Shown here piece by piece: positions 47,071 through 58,495 of a DNA stretch of 64,000 nt (the first letter of the stretch is position 1; each line of letters begins with the position of its first letter). Source of the DNA: an uncultured Bacteroidota bacterium (GTDB lineage: Bacteria > Bacteroidota > Bacteroidia > Flavobacteriales > Flavobacteriaceae); contig CABXHU010000002.1 of NCBI GenBank assembly GCA_902512065.1, forward strand, positions 24,035 through 88,034. Direction: 5' to 3'. The notes beneath the pieces are model-generated. The model worked only from the letters and a program-made list of their open reading frames with translations. It was not told the DNA's origin and searched no databases. The position numbers and the translations under genes are program-made.

Positions 47071-48932
47071 TATTCATTTATTTTAAATGGTTTTTCTAAA
47101 TAGGGTTTTAAATATTCTGTCTTTAAACTTTTATTTATTACTAATCTCTCAATCTTTTTTAATGAAATTTCTTTTTTCAAATATTCTTCAATCATTAAAC
47201 TTGCTATTCTTCCTGCCCACACAGACCCGTATCCTGCATTTTCAACTAAAACAGATATTGCTATTTTAGGATTTTCTCTGGGAGCATAGGCAACAAAAAT
47301 TGAATGATCACTTAATTGAGTTTTAACTTTATTTATTTTTACAAAATTTTCAGCTGTTCCAGATTTTCCGTTAACTTCTATCCCTGGAATCTGAAGTAAC
47401 TTCCCAGTCCCTGACTCATACACTTTGAATAACGCTTTGTCCATGATCTCAAAATATATACTATCAATAGTGGTCTTAATTGGTGTTCTGAATCGAATGT
47501 CAATACTATCTCCATCAATATTTTTTATAATATGAGAAGTTAAATAATATCCTTTATTAGCAACAGCTGCAGTCATGTTTGCTAATTGGATTGGTGTAGT
47601 TAAAATTTCACCTTGACCAATAGCATTTGAAAGTGTTGTAGTTGCACCCCATTTAAAATCTGGATACCATCTATCATAATATTCTGAATCAGGTATTACA
47701 CCTTTTTTCCCTATAGGCAAATCATTATTTAAATAATTTCCAAGACCAAAACTCTTTATGTGATTACTCCATTGATTAAAACTTTTCTTTGTATTATTAT
47801 TGGAATCTATTGTCTTTCTATAAATATCAGCAAAATAAGAATTACAGGATAATGAAATGGCATTATATATATTCCTATAGCCTCCTCCACAATGACAATT
47901 CATTCTTCTTTTTTCTTTTCCATAAACATAATATCCTTTACAATAAATAGTTGATTCCTCAGTAATTGATTTTTCTTGAAGAGCAGTAAGTCCAGCTAAT
48001 ATTTTAAATGGAGATCCAGGCGGAAACATTGATAATAGCCCTTTATCAATTAATGGTTTATATATACTGTCTTTGTATAATTCAACGTAGTTTTTTGATC
48101 TTTCTCTACCAACTAAAAGGTTTGGGTTATATGAAGGCGAGGAAACTAATGCAAGTATTTCTCCAGATTTTGGTTCTAAAGCAACAATTGCTCCTCTTTT
48201 GTTTTTCATAAGTAATTCTCCATATTCTTGAAGTTTTGAATCTATTGTTATAGTTAAATCTTTACCAGGAATTGAGGGAATATCTAATGCTCCATTTTTA
48301 TATTTTCCTATATCTCTATTAAATCTGTCTTTTTGTATAAATTCAATTCCTTTTACTCCTCTTAAGTATTTCTCATAGGACATTTCAACCCCTTGTTTCC
48401 CAATAATATCTCCTTTTAAATAATAGTCATCATTCAAAATATTTTTTCTATTTACTTCAGCAACATATCCAAGAACATTTGCTCCTATGGTTGTATTATA
48501 TTCTCTTAAATTTCTTTTCTGAATATAAAACCCTTTATATTTCCTAATTTTTTCTGAGAGATATCCATAGTCCTGTTTAGATAGGTGAGCTAAAAATACT
48601 GAAGGTATTCTAGTAGAATATTTTGATGTTTTTTTATACTTAGTAATTAAATAATCTTTAGATATTTTTAGTAGACTACAAAATTCTAGGGTGTCTAATT
48701 CTTGAACTTCTCTAGGAATAATCATTACATCATATGATGGCTGATTTGAAACTAATAGAACGTTATTTCTGTCATAAATATATCCTCTTTTAGGGTATGT
48801 AAATACTTTCCTTATAGCATTGTCTTCATAAATATCATAATTTGCAGTACTATAAATTTGAAGATAAAATAGTCTGGCAATAAATATTATACCGACTACA
48901 AGAACTATTATTGGAAACAGGAATTTTCTCAT
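47070..48932 (-). CDS. mrdA: Penicillin-binding protein 2 (elongasome transpeptidase)
   Basis: A 620-residue inner-membrane transpeptidase. One N-terminal helix (about 5-24) is followed by the pedestal domain (RKVFTYPKRGYIYDRNN) and transpeptidase motifs: SxxK in PPGSPFK, SxN in SCNSYF and KSGTAEN as KTG box. A four-Cys/His stretch (YCKGYYVYGKEKRRMNCHCGGG) lies between the first two. The gene overlaps mreD by 4 bases and belongs to the mre operon. Confidence 0.97.
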   Translation of the reverse strand: MRKFLFPIIVLVVGIIFIARLFYLQIYSTANYDIYEDNAIRKVFTYPKRGYIYDRNNVLLVSNQPSYDVMIIPREVQELDTLEFCSLLKISKDYLITKYKKTSKYSTRIPSVFLAHLSKQDYGYLSEKIRKYKGFYIQKRNLREYNTTIGANVLGYVAEVNRKNILNDDYYLKGDIIGKQGVEMSYEKYLRGVKGIEFIQKDRFNRDIGKYKNGALDIPSIPGKDLTITIDSKLQEYGELLMKNKRGAIVALEPKSGEILALVSSPSYNPNLLVGRERSKNYVELYKDSIYKPLIDKGLLSMFPPGSPFKILAGLTALQEKSITEESTIYCKGYYVYGKEKRRMNCHCGGGYRNIYNAISLSCNSYFADIYRKTIDSNNNTKKSFNQWSNHIKSFGLGNYLNNDLPIGKKGVIPDSEYYDRWYPDFKWGATTTLSNAIGQGEILTTPIQLANMTAAVANKGYYLTSHIIKNIDGDSIDIRFRTPIKTTIDSIYFEIMDKALFKVYESGTGKLLQIPGIEVNGKSGTAENFVKINKVKTQLSDHSIFVAYAPRENPKIAISVLVENAGYGSVWAGRIASLMIEEYLKKEISLKKIERLVINKSLKTEYLKPYLEKPFKINE

Positions 48933-49426
48933 TTCTTTTTAAGAAATAAATTTAACAGAAGAATAAGAAGTATTGTAAACAAGCCTGTGAAAATAGTTTT
49001 TTCTATAATTAAAATTATTTTAGAAGAATCAAATACTTCAATTAAAAACAACACAAAATGGTGAAATAATGTAAGAGATGATACATATAAAATATTTTGT
49101 CTTATATCGATATTATTAAATTTAACAACTTGATGAATATATGTCATTCCAAAAAATAATTTTAAAAATAACGGTCTAAAATACGCAAGAGATGCGCATG
49201 CTGCAGCGTGTATGGCAGCTGAGTCAGAGAAAAAATCTATAGATAATCCATATAGGAAGCTAAATAGAATAAACGCCATTCTATTATTAATTACTGGAAA
49301 ATATATGATAATATAAATATATAGGAAAGGATTAATCGAATTTGAAAAATTAATATTATTCAATATTAAACACTGTAATAAAATTAATGTAATAGCAGAG
49401 ATTATATTTTTTATTATGTTATTCAT
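48929..49426 (-). CDS. mreD: Rod shape-determining protein MreD
   Basis: A 165-residue membrane protein with about five hydrophobic segments, linking MreBC to the PBP2/RodA synthase. NFSNSINPFLYIYIIIYFP and SFLYGLSIDFFSDSAAIHAAACASLAYFRP are family-like. It overlaps mreC by 8 bases and mrdA by 4 bases. Confidence 0.93.
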   Translation of the reverse strand: MNNIIKNIISAITLILLQCLILNNINFSNSINPFLYIYIIIYFPVINNRMAFILFSFLYGLSIDFFSDSAAIHAAACASLAYFRPLFLKLFFGMTYIHQVVKFNNIDIRQNILYVSSLTLFHHFVLFLIEVFDSSKIILIIEKTIFTGLFTILLILLLNLFLKKK

Positions 49427-50207
49427 CTAAACTTTTTATTTCATCAATTGCTTTGTTTTCAATTATATATACATTATTAATATTGCTCATATCATTAAAT
49501 AACAGAACTTCTAATTCTAAATAGTTTTGACTATTATCAAGTTTGAATGATTTAATAGAACCAATAAGAATTCCTTTAGGGAAAATAAATGAATTTCCTC
49601 CAGTGGTAATTGTATCCCCAATTTTTATATTAGCCTGCTTAGGAATGTCTTTTAACTGAACATATGAAGGGCTTTCCCCATCCCAATTTAAAGTTCCAAA
49701 ATGATTACTAGTCTTTATTTTTGCATTTATGTTTAGATTAGTATTAAGAATAGAAATTACTCTAGAATAATTAGTTGAAACTTTATCAATTACACCTATA
49801 ATGCCTTTAGAAGATATAACCCCAAGATCTTCTTTTATTCCAATCTTTTTACCTACATCTAGTGTTATATAATTTCTTGTTAGTCTAAAACTATTTTTTA
49901 TAACATGCGCGCCAGTAATATTATAATTAACTGAGTCAGTAATCGTATCAATCTTATTATTTATAATAATTGACCTTAAAAATTTATTTTCATTAACTAG
50001 TTTTTCATTTTCATTAACTAGATTAAAGTAATTTTTTATATCAGTTGTATTATTATAGATATACCCAAGAACTTCATTGCTTGAGTTAATAATTTTACTA
50101 CTTGTATATGAGTTAGATCTGTAATTAATGAAAATGGATAATAGAAATAAAAATAGAAACAAAAGAAAATTTTTATTTCTAAGCAAGAAATAAATAATCT
50201 GTTTCAT
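49419..50207 (-). CDS. mreC: Rod shape-determining protein MreC
   Basis: A 262-residue protein with one N-terminal membrane helix (about 10-28), a coiled-coil (about 60-95) and the MreC beta domain with GVISSKGIIGVIDKVSTNYSRVISILNTN and GDTITTGGNSFIFPKGILIG. It organises the elongasome in the periplasm. It starts 12 bases after mreB. Confidence 0.95.
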   Translation of the reverse strand: MKQIIYFLLRNKNFLLFLFLFLLSIFINYRSNSYTSSKIINSSNEVLGYIYNNTTDIKNYFNLVNENEKLVNENKFLRSIIINNKIDTITDSVNYNITGAHVIKNSFRLTRNYITLDVGKKIGIKEDLGVISSKGIIGVIDKVSTNYSRVISILNTNLNINAKIKTSNHFGTLNWDGESPSYVQLKDIPKQANIKIGDTITTGGNSFIFPKGILIGSIKSFKLDNSQNYLELEVLLFNDMSNINNVYIIENKAIDEIKSLDE

Positions 50208-50219
50208 AAATTTTTAATT

Positions 50220-51248
50220 CTATTTAATCAATACACTTTTATATTTTGGAATATTTTTTAACACTATTCCTGTGCCTCTAACAACCGCCCTTAAAGGATC
50301 CTCTGCAATATATACTGGTAAATCCGTTTTCTTTGATAGTCTTTTGTCTAATCCTCTTAGCATTGAACCACCACCTGCCAAATACATCCCTGTATTATAT
50401 ATGTCTGCAGCAAGTTCAGGAGGTGTTTTAGATAAAGTCTCCATTACTGAATCTTCTACTCTTAGAATGGATTTTTCAAGCGCTTTTACAATTTCTCGAT
50501 ATGAAACTTCAATTTGTTTTGGTTTGCCAGTTAAAAGGTCACGGCCTTGAACACTCATATCGTCAGGAGGGGAATCTAAATCTTCTGTTGCAGCGCCAAT
50601 TTGGATTTTTATTTTTTCAGCTGTCCTGTCACCAACATAAAGATTATGTTCAGTTCTCATGTAATAGATAATGTCATTAGTAAATACATCACCAGCTACT
50701 TTTAATGATTGATCACAAACTATTCCGCCCAAAGCAATTACAGCTATTTCAGTAGTCCCCCCACCAATATCAATAATCATATTGCCTTTAGGCTGCATAA
50801 TATCAACTCCAATTCCAATTGCAGCTGCCATAGGTTCATGAATTAAATAAACTTCTTTGCCATTTACACGTTCAGCGGACTCTTTTACGGCTCTCATTTC
50901 AACTTCAGTAATTCCAGATGGTATACAAATTACCATAATCAATGAAGGAGAAAATATTTTATTTTTTAGAGTAGGAATACTTTTGATAAATAAATTTATC
51001 ATTTGCTCTGATGCATCAAAATCTGCAATTACTCCATCTTTTAAAGGCCTAATGGTTTTAATATTTTCATGAGTTTTGCCTTGCATTAGGTTAGCCTCAT
51101 TACCAACGGCTATGATTTTCCCAGTAACTCTATCTTTGGCTACTATAGAAGGGCTATCAATTACAACTTTGTCATTATGAATGATTAGAGTATTAGCTGT
51201 GCCTAAGTCTATAGCAATTTCTTCTGTTAAAAAATCAAAAAATCCCAT
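50220..51248 (-). CDS. mreB: Rod shape-determining protein MreB
   Basis: A 342-residue bacterial actin that forms membrane-bound filaments directing cell-wall synthesis. IAIDLGTANTLI is phosphate loop 1, DIGGGTTEIAVIALGG phosphate loop 2, and GMYLAGGGSMLRGLD the adenosine motif. The first gene of mreB-mreC-mreD-mrdA-rodA; about 100 bases separate it from purH upstream. Confidence 0.98.
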   Translation of the reverse strand: MGFFDFLTEEIAIDLGTANTLIIHNDKVVIDSPSIVAKDRVTGKIIAVGNEANLMQGKTHENIKTIRPLKDGVIADFDASEQMINLFIKSIPTLKNKIFSPSLIMVICIPSGITEVEMRAVKESAERVNGKEVYLIHEPMAAAIGIGVDIMQPKGNMIIDIGGGTTEIAVIALGGIVCDQSLKVAGDVFTNDIIYYMRTEHNLYVGDRTAEKIKIQIGAATEDLDSPPDDMSVQGRDLLTGKPKQIEVSYREIVKALEKSILRVEDSVMETLSKTPPELAADIYNTGMYLAGGGSMLRGLDKRLSKKTDLPVYIAEDPLRAVVRGTGIVLKNIPKYKSVLIK

Positions 51249-51351
51249 AATTTTTTTTATGAATTAGAGCCTCCTTTCAATACCTCACGCCTTACGTAAA
51301 TCTAGCAATAATAATTTAATAATAAAACAATAAAATAACAATTAAAAGTCA

Positions 51352-52875
51352 TTAATGTTTAAAATGTCTTATACCAGTAAAAACCATTGATATATTATTA
51401 TTATTACAATAATCAATAGTTAGATTATCTTTTATGGATCCACCAGGCTGAATTATTGAAGATATTCCAGCCTTATGTGCAATTTCAGCACAGTCTGGAA
51501 ATGGAAAAAAGGCATCACTAGCCATGACAGCTCCATTTAAATCAAATTTAAATTTTTTTGCTTTATCAATTGCTTGATTTAAAGCGTCAACTCTGCTAGT
51601 TTGGCCGGTTCCACTTGCTAAGAGTTGGTTGTTTTTTACCAATACTATTGTATTCGATTTTGTGTTTTTAGAAATTTTTGAAGCAAATAATAAATCTTTA
51701 ATTTCATTTTCATTTGGTTTATTTTTAGTTGGATAACTTAAAATATTTTTTGAATCAGTAATATTGTCATTTGTTTGATGTAGAAATCCATTTAAACAAG
51801 ATCTTATTATTGATTTTTTTTCTGGAATTTTTTTTAATATTAATAGTATTCTATTTTTTTTACTTTTCAACAATGTCAGAGCATCTTCTTCAATATTAGG
51901 AGCAATCACTACTTCACAAAACAATTCATTAATTAAACAAGCTGTTGATTTGTCAATATTAGTATTTGAAATTAGAATTCCGCCAAATGCAGAAACTGGA
52001 TCGGCAGCTAATGCATTTGAATAAGCCTCTTTTATTGTTTTTCTTGTAGCAAGACCACAAGCATTATTATGTTTCAGAATTGCAAAGGTTGGATTCTCCT
52101 TATTAAACTCTGAAATTAAATTAATTGCTGAATCAATGTCTAATAGATTATTATAACTTAATTCCTTTCCGTGAATTTTTTCAATCACTTCTTCAATATT
52201 TCCATGAAATTTTCCTTCCTGATGAGGGTTTTCTCCATATCTTAAAGTGGTTTCTTTTGTATTTTTAAAGTTAAAATTATCTGAGTTATTATTAAAATAA
52301 TTATATATAGCAGTATCATATTTAGAAGAAGTTTTAAAAGCGTTAGATGCAAATTTTTTTCTATCTTCTATTGAAAGTACTCCATCTTTTTTTGTATAAA
52401 CTTCTATGAATTTAACATAATCATCTTTTGATGAAATGCAAGTAACATCTTTATAGTTTTTGCCTGCTGCTCTTATTAGCGCTATTCCACCAATATCAAT
52501 TTTTTCAATTATTTCATTTTCAGTTCCACCAGATTTCACTGTTTCTTCAAAAGGATATAAATCTACTATTACTAAATCAATTTTAGGAATTTCAAATTTC
52601 TCTAATTCAATGTTGTCTTGATTTAAATTTCTTCTTGAAAGAATGCCTCCAAAAATTTTAGGGTGCAATGTTTTTACCCGACCTCCTAGGATTGATGGGT
52701 AGTCAGTAATATCTTCAACTTTTATTAATTTGTATCCTAGTTTTGAAATATAATCATATGTTCCTCCAGTAGAATATATTTTTACATTTCTTTTGTTTAG
52801 CTCTTTAACTATAGGCTCAATTCCTTCTTTTGAAAAGACTGAAATTAATGCAGATTGAATTTTTTTTTCTTCCAT
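51352..52875 (-). CDS. purH: Bifunctional IMP cyclohydrolase/AICAR formyltransferase
   Basis: Catalyses the last two steps of purine synthesis. The N-terminal MGS-like cyclohydrolase domain (1-190) has STGGTYDYISKLG and GGRVKTLHPKIFGGIL. The C-terminal formyltransferase has LRYGENPHQ, LKHNNACGLA (catalytic Lys-His), DPVSAFGGI and MASDAFFPFPDCAEIA. Length 507 is normal. It is divergent from the TonB receptor gene at 52942. Confidence 0.97.
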   Translation of the reverse strand: MEEKKIQSALISVFSKEGIEPIVKELNKRNVKIYSTGGTYDYISKLGYKLIKVEDITDYPSILGGRVKTLHPKIFGGILSRRNLNQDNIELEKFEIPKIDLVIVDLYPFEETVKSGGTENEIIEKIDIGGIALIRAAGKNYKDVTCISSKDDYVKFIEVYTKKDGVLSIEDRKKFASNAFKTSSKYDTAIYNYFNNNSDNFNFKNTKETTLRYGENPHQEGKFHGNIEEVIEKIHGKELSYNNLLDIDSAINLISEFNKENPTFAILKHNNACGLATRKTIKEAYSNALAADPVSAFGGILISNTNIDKSTACLINELFCEVVIAPNIEEDALTLLKSKKNRILLILKKIPEKKSIIRSCLNGFLHQTNDNITDSKNILSYPTKNKPNENEIKDLLFASKISKNTKSNTIVLVKNNQLLASGTGQTSRVDALNQAIDKAKKFKFDLNGAVMASDAFFPFPDCAEIAHKAGISSIIQPGGSIKDNLTIDYCNNNNISMVFTGIRHFKH

Positions 52876-52926
52876 TTATCAACTCATTTTTAACGAAAAA
52901 TTCTAGAATTCTAAATTTAGTAATTG

Positions 52927-52934
52927 TAAATTTG
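52927..52934 (+). promoter_or_regulatory. -7 promoter element of the TonB receptor/HMA operon
   Basis: TAAATTTG matches TAnnTTTG perfectly. Transcription would start at about 52941, next to the ATG at 52942, so the message may be leaderless. Two overlapping 10-bp palindromes, TAGAATTCTA (52904-52913) and CTAAATTTAG (52911-52920), lie where a repressor would block the promoter. Confidence 0.55.
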
Positions 52935-52941
52935 TATTGCA

Positions 52942-55008
52942 ATGAAATCTAGAATCTATTTTACGTTTTTTTTATTTTACGTTTGTTTATTTTCATTTTC
53001 ACAGTCTGATGAAATAGTTGAAGAAGAAACAGATTTAGAGGAGATTACAATTAATTATAATAAGAAAACCTCCAAGGTTTCTTTTTTAGGAACACAAAAT
53101 ATTACCACATTAACCTCTGATGAGTTATTAAAAGCAGCTTGCTGTAATTTAGCAGAGAGTTTTGAAACAACTCCTTCGATTGATGTTAATTTTTCGGATG
53201 CAATTTCTGGATCTAAACAAATCAAAATGCTAGGTTTGAGCAGCCCAAATATTTTAATTTCTATAGAAAATATTCCATCTATTAGAGGGGCTCTACAGTC
53301 CCATGGATTAAATTATATTCCTGGCACCTGGATTGAAAGTCTTCAAATAACAAAGGGAATAGGAGGTGTAGTAAATGGGTATGAAAGCATTACAGGCCAG
53401 ATTAATGCAGAGCTAAGAAAACCTATAAATGATGACAAGTTTTTCTTAAATTTCTATGCTTCAGAAATGGAAAGATATGAGATAAACACACATTATAATA
53501 CTAAATTGTCAAACAATTGGAATTACGGACTGTATCTTCACGGAAACACAAAGGATAATAGTGATGACAGAAATAATGATGGATTTAGAGATTCTCCAAC
53601 TGGAAGCCAAATTAACATATACAATAGGTTTCAATATACTAATGCTGAAAAAGGTTTAGTTAGTTTTATTGATTTTAATTATGTAGACGATAAAAGGGTT
53701 TTTGGTCAAAATGAATATATAGAAGATGCTTTATTATTTGAACCTAATACATATTGGGGTGGATCTACAAATTCTACAAATTTTAAAACCAATTTTAAAT
53801 TAGGTTATGTTAATCCTAAAATTCCATATCAATCTTTAGGATTCCAGTTTTCTTATAGCAATTTTTCTGAAGGTTCAGATATCGGATTTAGTATTCATGA
53901 TATTGACCATGAAAGTATTTATTCAAACATAGTATACAACTCTATAATTGGAGATACTAGGCATAAAATTAAAACAGGTATTTCTTTTACTTATGATAAA
54001 TACAATGAATTTGTAAATAATATGAGAACTCAAAATTTTGATTTAGACAGAAATGAGCATTCTTTAGGAGGTTTTTTTGAGTATAATTTTGACGATTTAG
54101 ATAAAATAAACCTATCTGCAGGAATTAGATATGATAATCACAATGTGATAGGTGGATTTCTAACACCAAGATTACACTTAAATTATTTAGCTTTTCCTAA
54201 AACTTCACTAAAATTTTCTGTTGGAAAAGGAACTAGAATGGCCAATATTTTTTCTGAAAATCATAAACTTTTTTATAGTTCTAGACTTATCTTTTTCGGA
54301 AATTCACCGTTTTTTGATAGTGGAAACAATTATTTTGATTTAGAGCCTGAATCTGCTTGGAATTATGGCTTATCATTAACTAATAGTTTTAGAATATTTA
54401 ATAACAATGCTCAATTTATTTTAGATTATTATTTTACCGATTTTGAAAATCAGGTTGTTGTAGACTGGGAAACTCCATCTGCAATATTGTTTTACAATTT
54501 ACAGGGGAAAAGCTATGCAGAAAGTTTCCAAGCTCAATTACAATATACTCTTTCAAATAATATTAGCATATTATCAGCTTATAAGATTTCAAATGTTAAA
54601 ACTGATTATATTTCGGGTCAATTATATAAGCCCTTAACTCCAAAAAATAGATTTTTCTTAAATTTTGCATATGATGGTAATAAAAACAGTAAGGGTGCAA
54701 ATTGGAAATATGACTTAACATACAATTTGATAGGAGAACAACGATTTCCATCTACACAAAATAGCCCTATTGAATATAGAATGGATGAGTTTACACCTGA
54801 TATTACTTTAGTGAATACGCAGTTAACTAGAGTTTTTAATAAATCATTTGAAACATATCTAGGAATTGAAAATCTCACAAATTATAAACAAATGAGTCCT
54901 ATAATTTCAAGTGAAGATCCGTTTGGACAGTATTTTGATTCTACATTTGTTTATGGACCAATATTTGGAAGAATGTATTATCTTGGACTTAGATATAGAA
55001 TTAATTAA
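52942..55008 (+). CDS. TonB-dependent outer-membrane receptor (probably metal uptake)
   Basis: A 688-residue receptor with signal peptide (1-20). The plug domain shows TSDELLKAACCNLAESFETTPSIDVNFSD, ISGSKQIKMLGLSSPNILI and ITKGIGGVVNGYESITGQINAEL, and a barrel ends in LGLRYRIN. There is no carboxypeptidase-like N-terminal extension. Receptors of this type paired with a small HMA-domain protein, as here 3 bases downstream, are usually connected with copper. No FNR-type palindrome precedes it. Confidence 0.92.
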   Translation: MKSRIYFTFFLFYVCLFSFSQSDEIVEEETDLEEITINYNKKTSKVSFLGTQNITTLTSDELLKAACCNLAESFETTPSIDVNFSDAISGSKQIKMLGLSSPNILISIENIPSIRGALQSHGLNYIPGTWIESLQITKGIGGVVNGYESITGQINAELRKPINDDKFFLNFYASEMERYEINTHYNTKLSNNWNYGLYLHGNTKDNSDDRNNDGFRDSPTGSQINIYNRFQYTNAEKGLVSFIDFNYVDDKRVFGQNEYIEDALLFEPNTYWGGSTNSTNFKTNFKLGYVNPKIPYQSLGFQFSYSNFSEGSDIGFSIHDIDHESIYSNIVYNSIIGDTRHKIKTGISFTYDKYNEFVNNMRTQNFDLDRNEHSLGGFFEYNFDDLDKINLSAGIRYDNHNVIGGFLTPRLHLNYLAFPKTSLKFSVGKGTRMANIFSENHKLFYSSRLIFFGNSPFFDSGNNYFDLEPESAWNYGLSLTNSFRIFNNNAQFILDYYFTDFENQVVVDWETPSAILFYNLQGKSYAESFQAQLQYTLSNNISILSAYKISNVKTDYISGQLYKPLTPKNRFFLNFAYDGNKNSKGANWKYDLTYNLIGEQRFPSTQNSPIEYRMDEFTPDITLVNTQLTRVFNKSFETYLGIENLTNYKQMSPIISSEDPFGQYFDSTFVYGPIFGRMYYLGLRYRIN

Positions 55009-55011
55009 TTC

Positions 55012-55356
55012 ATGAAGAACACCTTTTTTATTTTAATTATATTGGTTTTTAGTTCAGTATTTTCACAAACCCAGGTAGAAAATTTTTTTGTTGATGGAGT
55101 ATGTGGAATGTGTAAGGATAGAATAGAAAGATCTTGCATAAAGGTTAAAGGGATTAGACTGGCAGACTGGAATCTAGAGAATAGAGAAATTAAGGTCATT
55201 TATAATACAAAGAAAATTTCAATTGATGAAATACATAAATTTATAGCTTCTATTGGTCATGATACCAAAAAAGAAAAAGCACCAGATGAAGCTTATAATT
55301 CATTAGATATGTGTTGCAAGTATAGGGATGAAGAAGTAGTAAAAGACCACCAATAA
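55012..55356 (+). CDS. Exported heavy-metal-associated (HMA) domain protein
   Basis: A 114-residue protein with a signal peptide (about 1-19) and one HMA domain. The metal motif is VCGMCKDRIE with C31 and C34, compared with the GMxCxxC of copper chaperones; the C-terminus adds C101 and C102 (DMCCKY). It is probably a periplasmic copper carrier working with the TonB receptor. A strong terminator follows. Confidence 0.9.
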   Translation: MKNTFFILIILVFSSVFSQTQVENFFVDGVCGMCKDRIERSCIKVKGIRLADWNLENREIKVIYNTKKISIDEIHKFIASIGHDTKKEKAPDEAYNSLDMCCKYRDEEVVKDHQ

Positions 55357-55360
55357 AAAA

Positions 55361-55388
55361 AGTGCTAATAAAAATTAGCACTTTTTTT
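55361..55388. terminator. Bidirectional intrinsic terminator between the HMA gene and groEL
   Basis: AGTGCTAAT (55361-55369) pairs perfectly with ATTAGCACT (55374-55382) across a 4-base loop. A T-run (55382-55388) lies on one side and an A-run (55354-55361) on the other, so it ends transcripts from both strands. Confidence 0.92.
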
Positions 55389-55413
55389 ATGTTAAATATA
55401 TAATCACATTATT

Positions 55414-57060
<1,647 letters not shown>

Positions 57061-57064
57061 TTAA

Positions 57065-57340
57065 TTATACAATAGCCAGAATATCTTTTTCTGACATAAT
57101 TAAATAGTCCTTTCCTTCAAATTTAAGCTCAGTTCCAGAATATTTTCCGTATAAAACTGTGTCACCCACTTTAACAGTAGTAGGGTTTTCTTTAGTTCCT
57201 TTTCCAACGGCCATGACTTTACCTTTTTGAGGTTTTTCTTTTGCATTATCAGGAATTATAATCCCTGATGCTGTTTTTGTTTCTGCTTCAATTGGTTCAA
57301 CCAGAACTCTATCAGCAAGAGGTTTAATATTTAATTTCAT
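57065..57340 (-). CDS. groES: 10 kDa chaperonin GroES
   Basis: A 91-residue co-chaperonin lid of Gro[38 protein letters not shown] includes the mobile loop that binds GroEL. Its upstream region on the minus strand contains TTTG and, about 20 bases later, TAATTTG, one base short of TAnnTTTG, a likely promoter. Confidence 0.99.
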   Translation of the reverse strand: MKLNIKPLADRVLVEPIEAETKTASGIIIPDNAKEKPQKGKVMAVGKGTKENPTTVKVGDTVLYGKYSGTELKFEGKDYLIMSEKDILAIV

Positions 57341-57432
57341 AATTATTATAGTTATTATCCAATATTGTTTTCACAAATTATGCCATAAGTAAAATCCTGA
57401 CAAATTTGCAGTTTAATCAGATTAAGTTATTC

Positions 57433-57780
57433 TTATTGGTCTGTCTTATCAACATTAAGAAGATTATCTTCTTGATTTGGAAGAAGCATTGGCTCTTCAA
57501 AAACTTCATTAGTATCTAACGCTTTAGAATCACTTACACTTTCAGATTGATTAAATGTAACATTTGAAAGTAGAATTAGCGCGAGTAATAATCCTCCTAA
57601 TGTCCATGTGCTTTTATCTAAAAAATCTGTGGTCTGCTTAACTCCTCCAAGTTGTTGTGATCCACCACCGCCAAAAGATGATGAAAGTCCTCCACCTTTA
57701 GGGTTTTGAACCATAATTACAAGAACAAGCAGAAAAGCTACTAGTACAATAAGAGGTAAGAAAAATGAGTATGATCCCAT
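57433..57780 (-). CDS. secG: Preprotein translocase subunit SecG
   Basis: A 115-residue inner-membrane protein that assists SecYEG. Two hydrophobic segments (about 7-25 and 57-73) flank a Gly/Ser-rich loop with NPKGGGLSSSFGGGG, the family hallmark. The C-terminal about 40 residues are an acidic Bacteroidota extension. Confidence 0.95.
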   Translation of the reverse strand: MGSYSFFLPLIVLVAFLLVLVIMVQNPKGGGLSSSFGGGGSQQLGGVKQTTDFLDKSTWTLGGLLLALILLSNVTFNQSESVSDSKALDTNEVFEEPMLLPNQEDNLLNVDKTDQ

Positions 57781-57799
57781 AATATTGATTTATTTTAGA

Positions 57800-58492
57800 T
57801 TATTTTAATTTTCTAATTTTTTTAATTTGGTCTGCAAAGTAACTATTTTTTTCTGGAAATTTCAAACTTAAAATCTTATAAGATTGTATTGCTTTATCAT
57901 AGTTTTTTTGACTTAAATATAGTTTTGCTAATGTTTCAGTCATTAAATCATTATGATTCTCTTTATAATTAACATTTATATTATAGCTCTCATCAATATC
58001 ATTCTTTGGTTTGATTTTATGATCTTTAGAGCTGATAAATTTATTTATAATTTCTTCTTCCTTAGAATTGATCTTTTCTTCAGTTAGACTTCTATCAATA
58101 GGTTTGAATTTTGACATGGTTAACCACTCTGTAAATGTATGCATCTCATTTTTTTGAAAATTTACAGTTTGATTTTTTTTAGATGTAGTATTTTTTTTAT
58201 CTATTAATTGTAGATTTTTTATTTCATTCTCGTTAAATACAATTTTTTCTTGTTGAAATTCATTAGATGTTATAAAATCAAATAAAATGCTTCTATCAGT
58301 AGTATAAGCTGCAGTAAGCATTAGTTCTTCATTGAATTTAAAATTGCCACTATTTTTTAAAACTTTTAGATAGATTGCTCTAGAAGATTGAAAATATGGA
58401 AAATCTTTAATCAATGAATTAATAAAACCTATTTGGTCTTTATTAACTTCTCCTGGATTCTGTAGTATTTTTATGTATTCGTTTTTATTCAT
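57800..58492 (-). CDS. TPR-like protein of the secG-lptE cluster
   Basis: A 230-residue soluble protein with a single recognisable TPR-like helix pair near the C-terminus (ETLAKLYLSQKNYDKAIQSYKILSLKFPEKNSYFADQI). The N-terminus has helical sequence with DFPYFQSSRAIYLKVLKN. The same gene order (lptE, this gene, secG) recurs in Bacteroidota. Function unknown; it overlaps neither neighbour and lies 3 bases after lptE. Confidence 0.85.
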   Translation of the reverse strand: MNKNEYIKILQNPGEVNKDQIGFINSLIKDFPYFQSSRAIYLKVLKNSGNFKFNEELMLTAAYTTDRSILFDFITSNEFQQEKIVFNENEIKNLQLIDKKNTTSKKNQTVNFQKNEMHTFTEWLTMSKFKPIDRSLTEEKINSKEEEIINKFISSKDHKIKPKNDIDESYNINVNYKENHNDLMTETLAKLYLSQKNYDKAIQSYKILSLKFPEKNSYFADQIKKIRKLK

Positions 58493-58495
58493 GCT

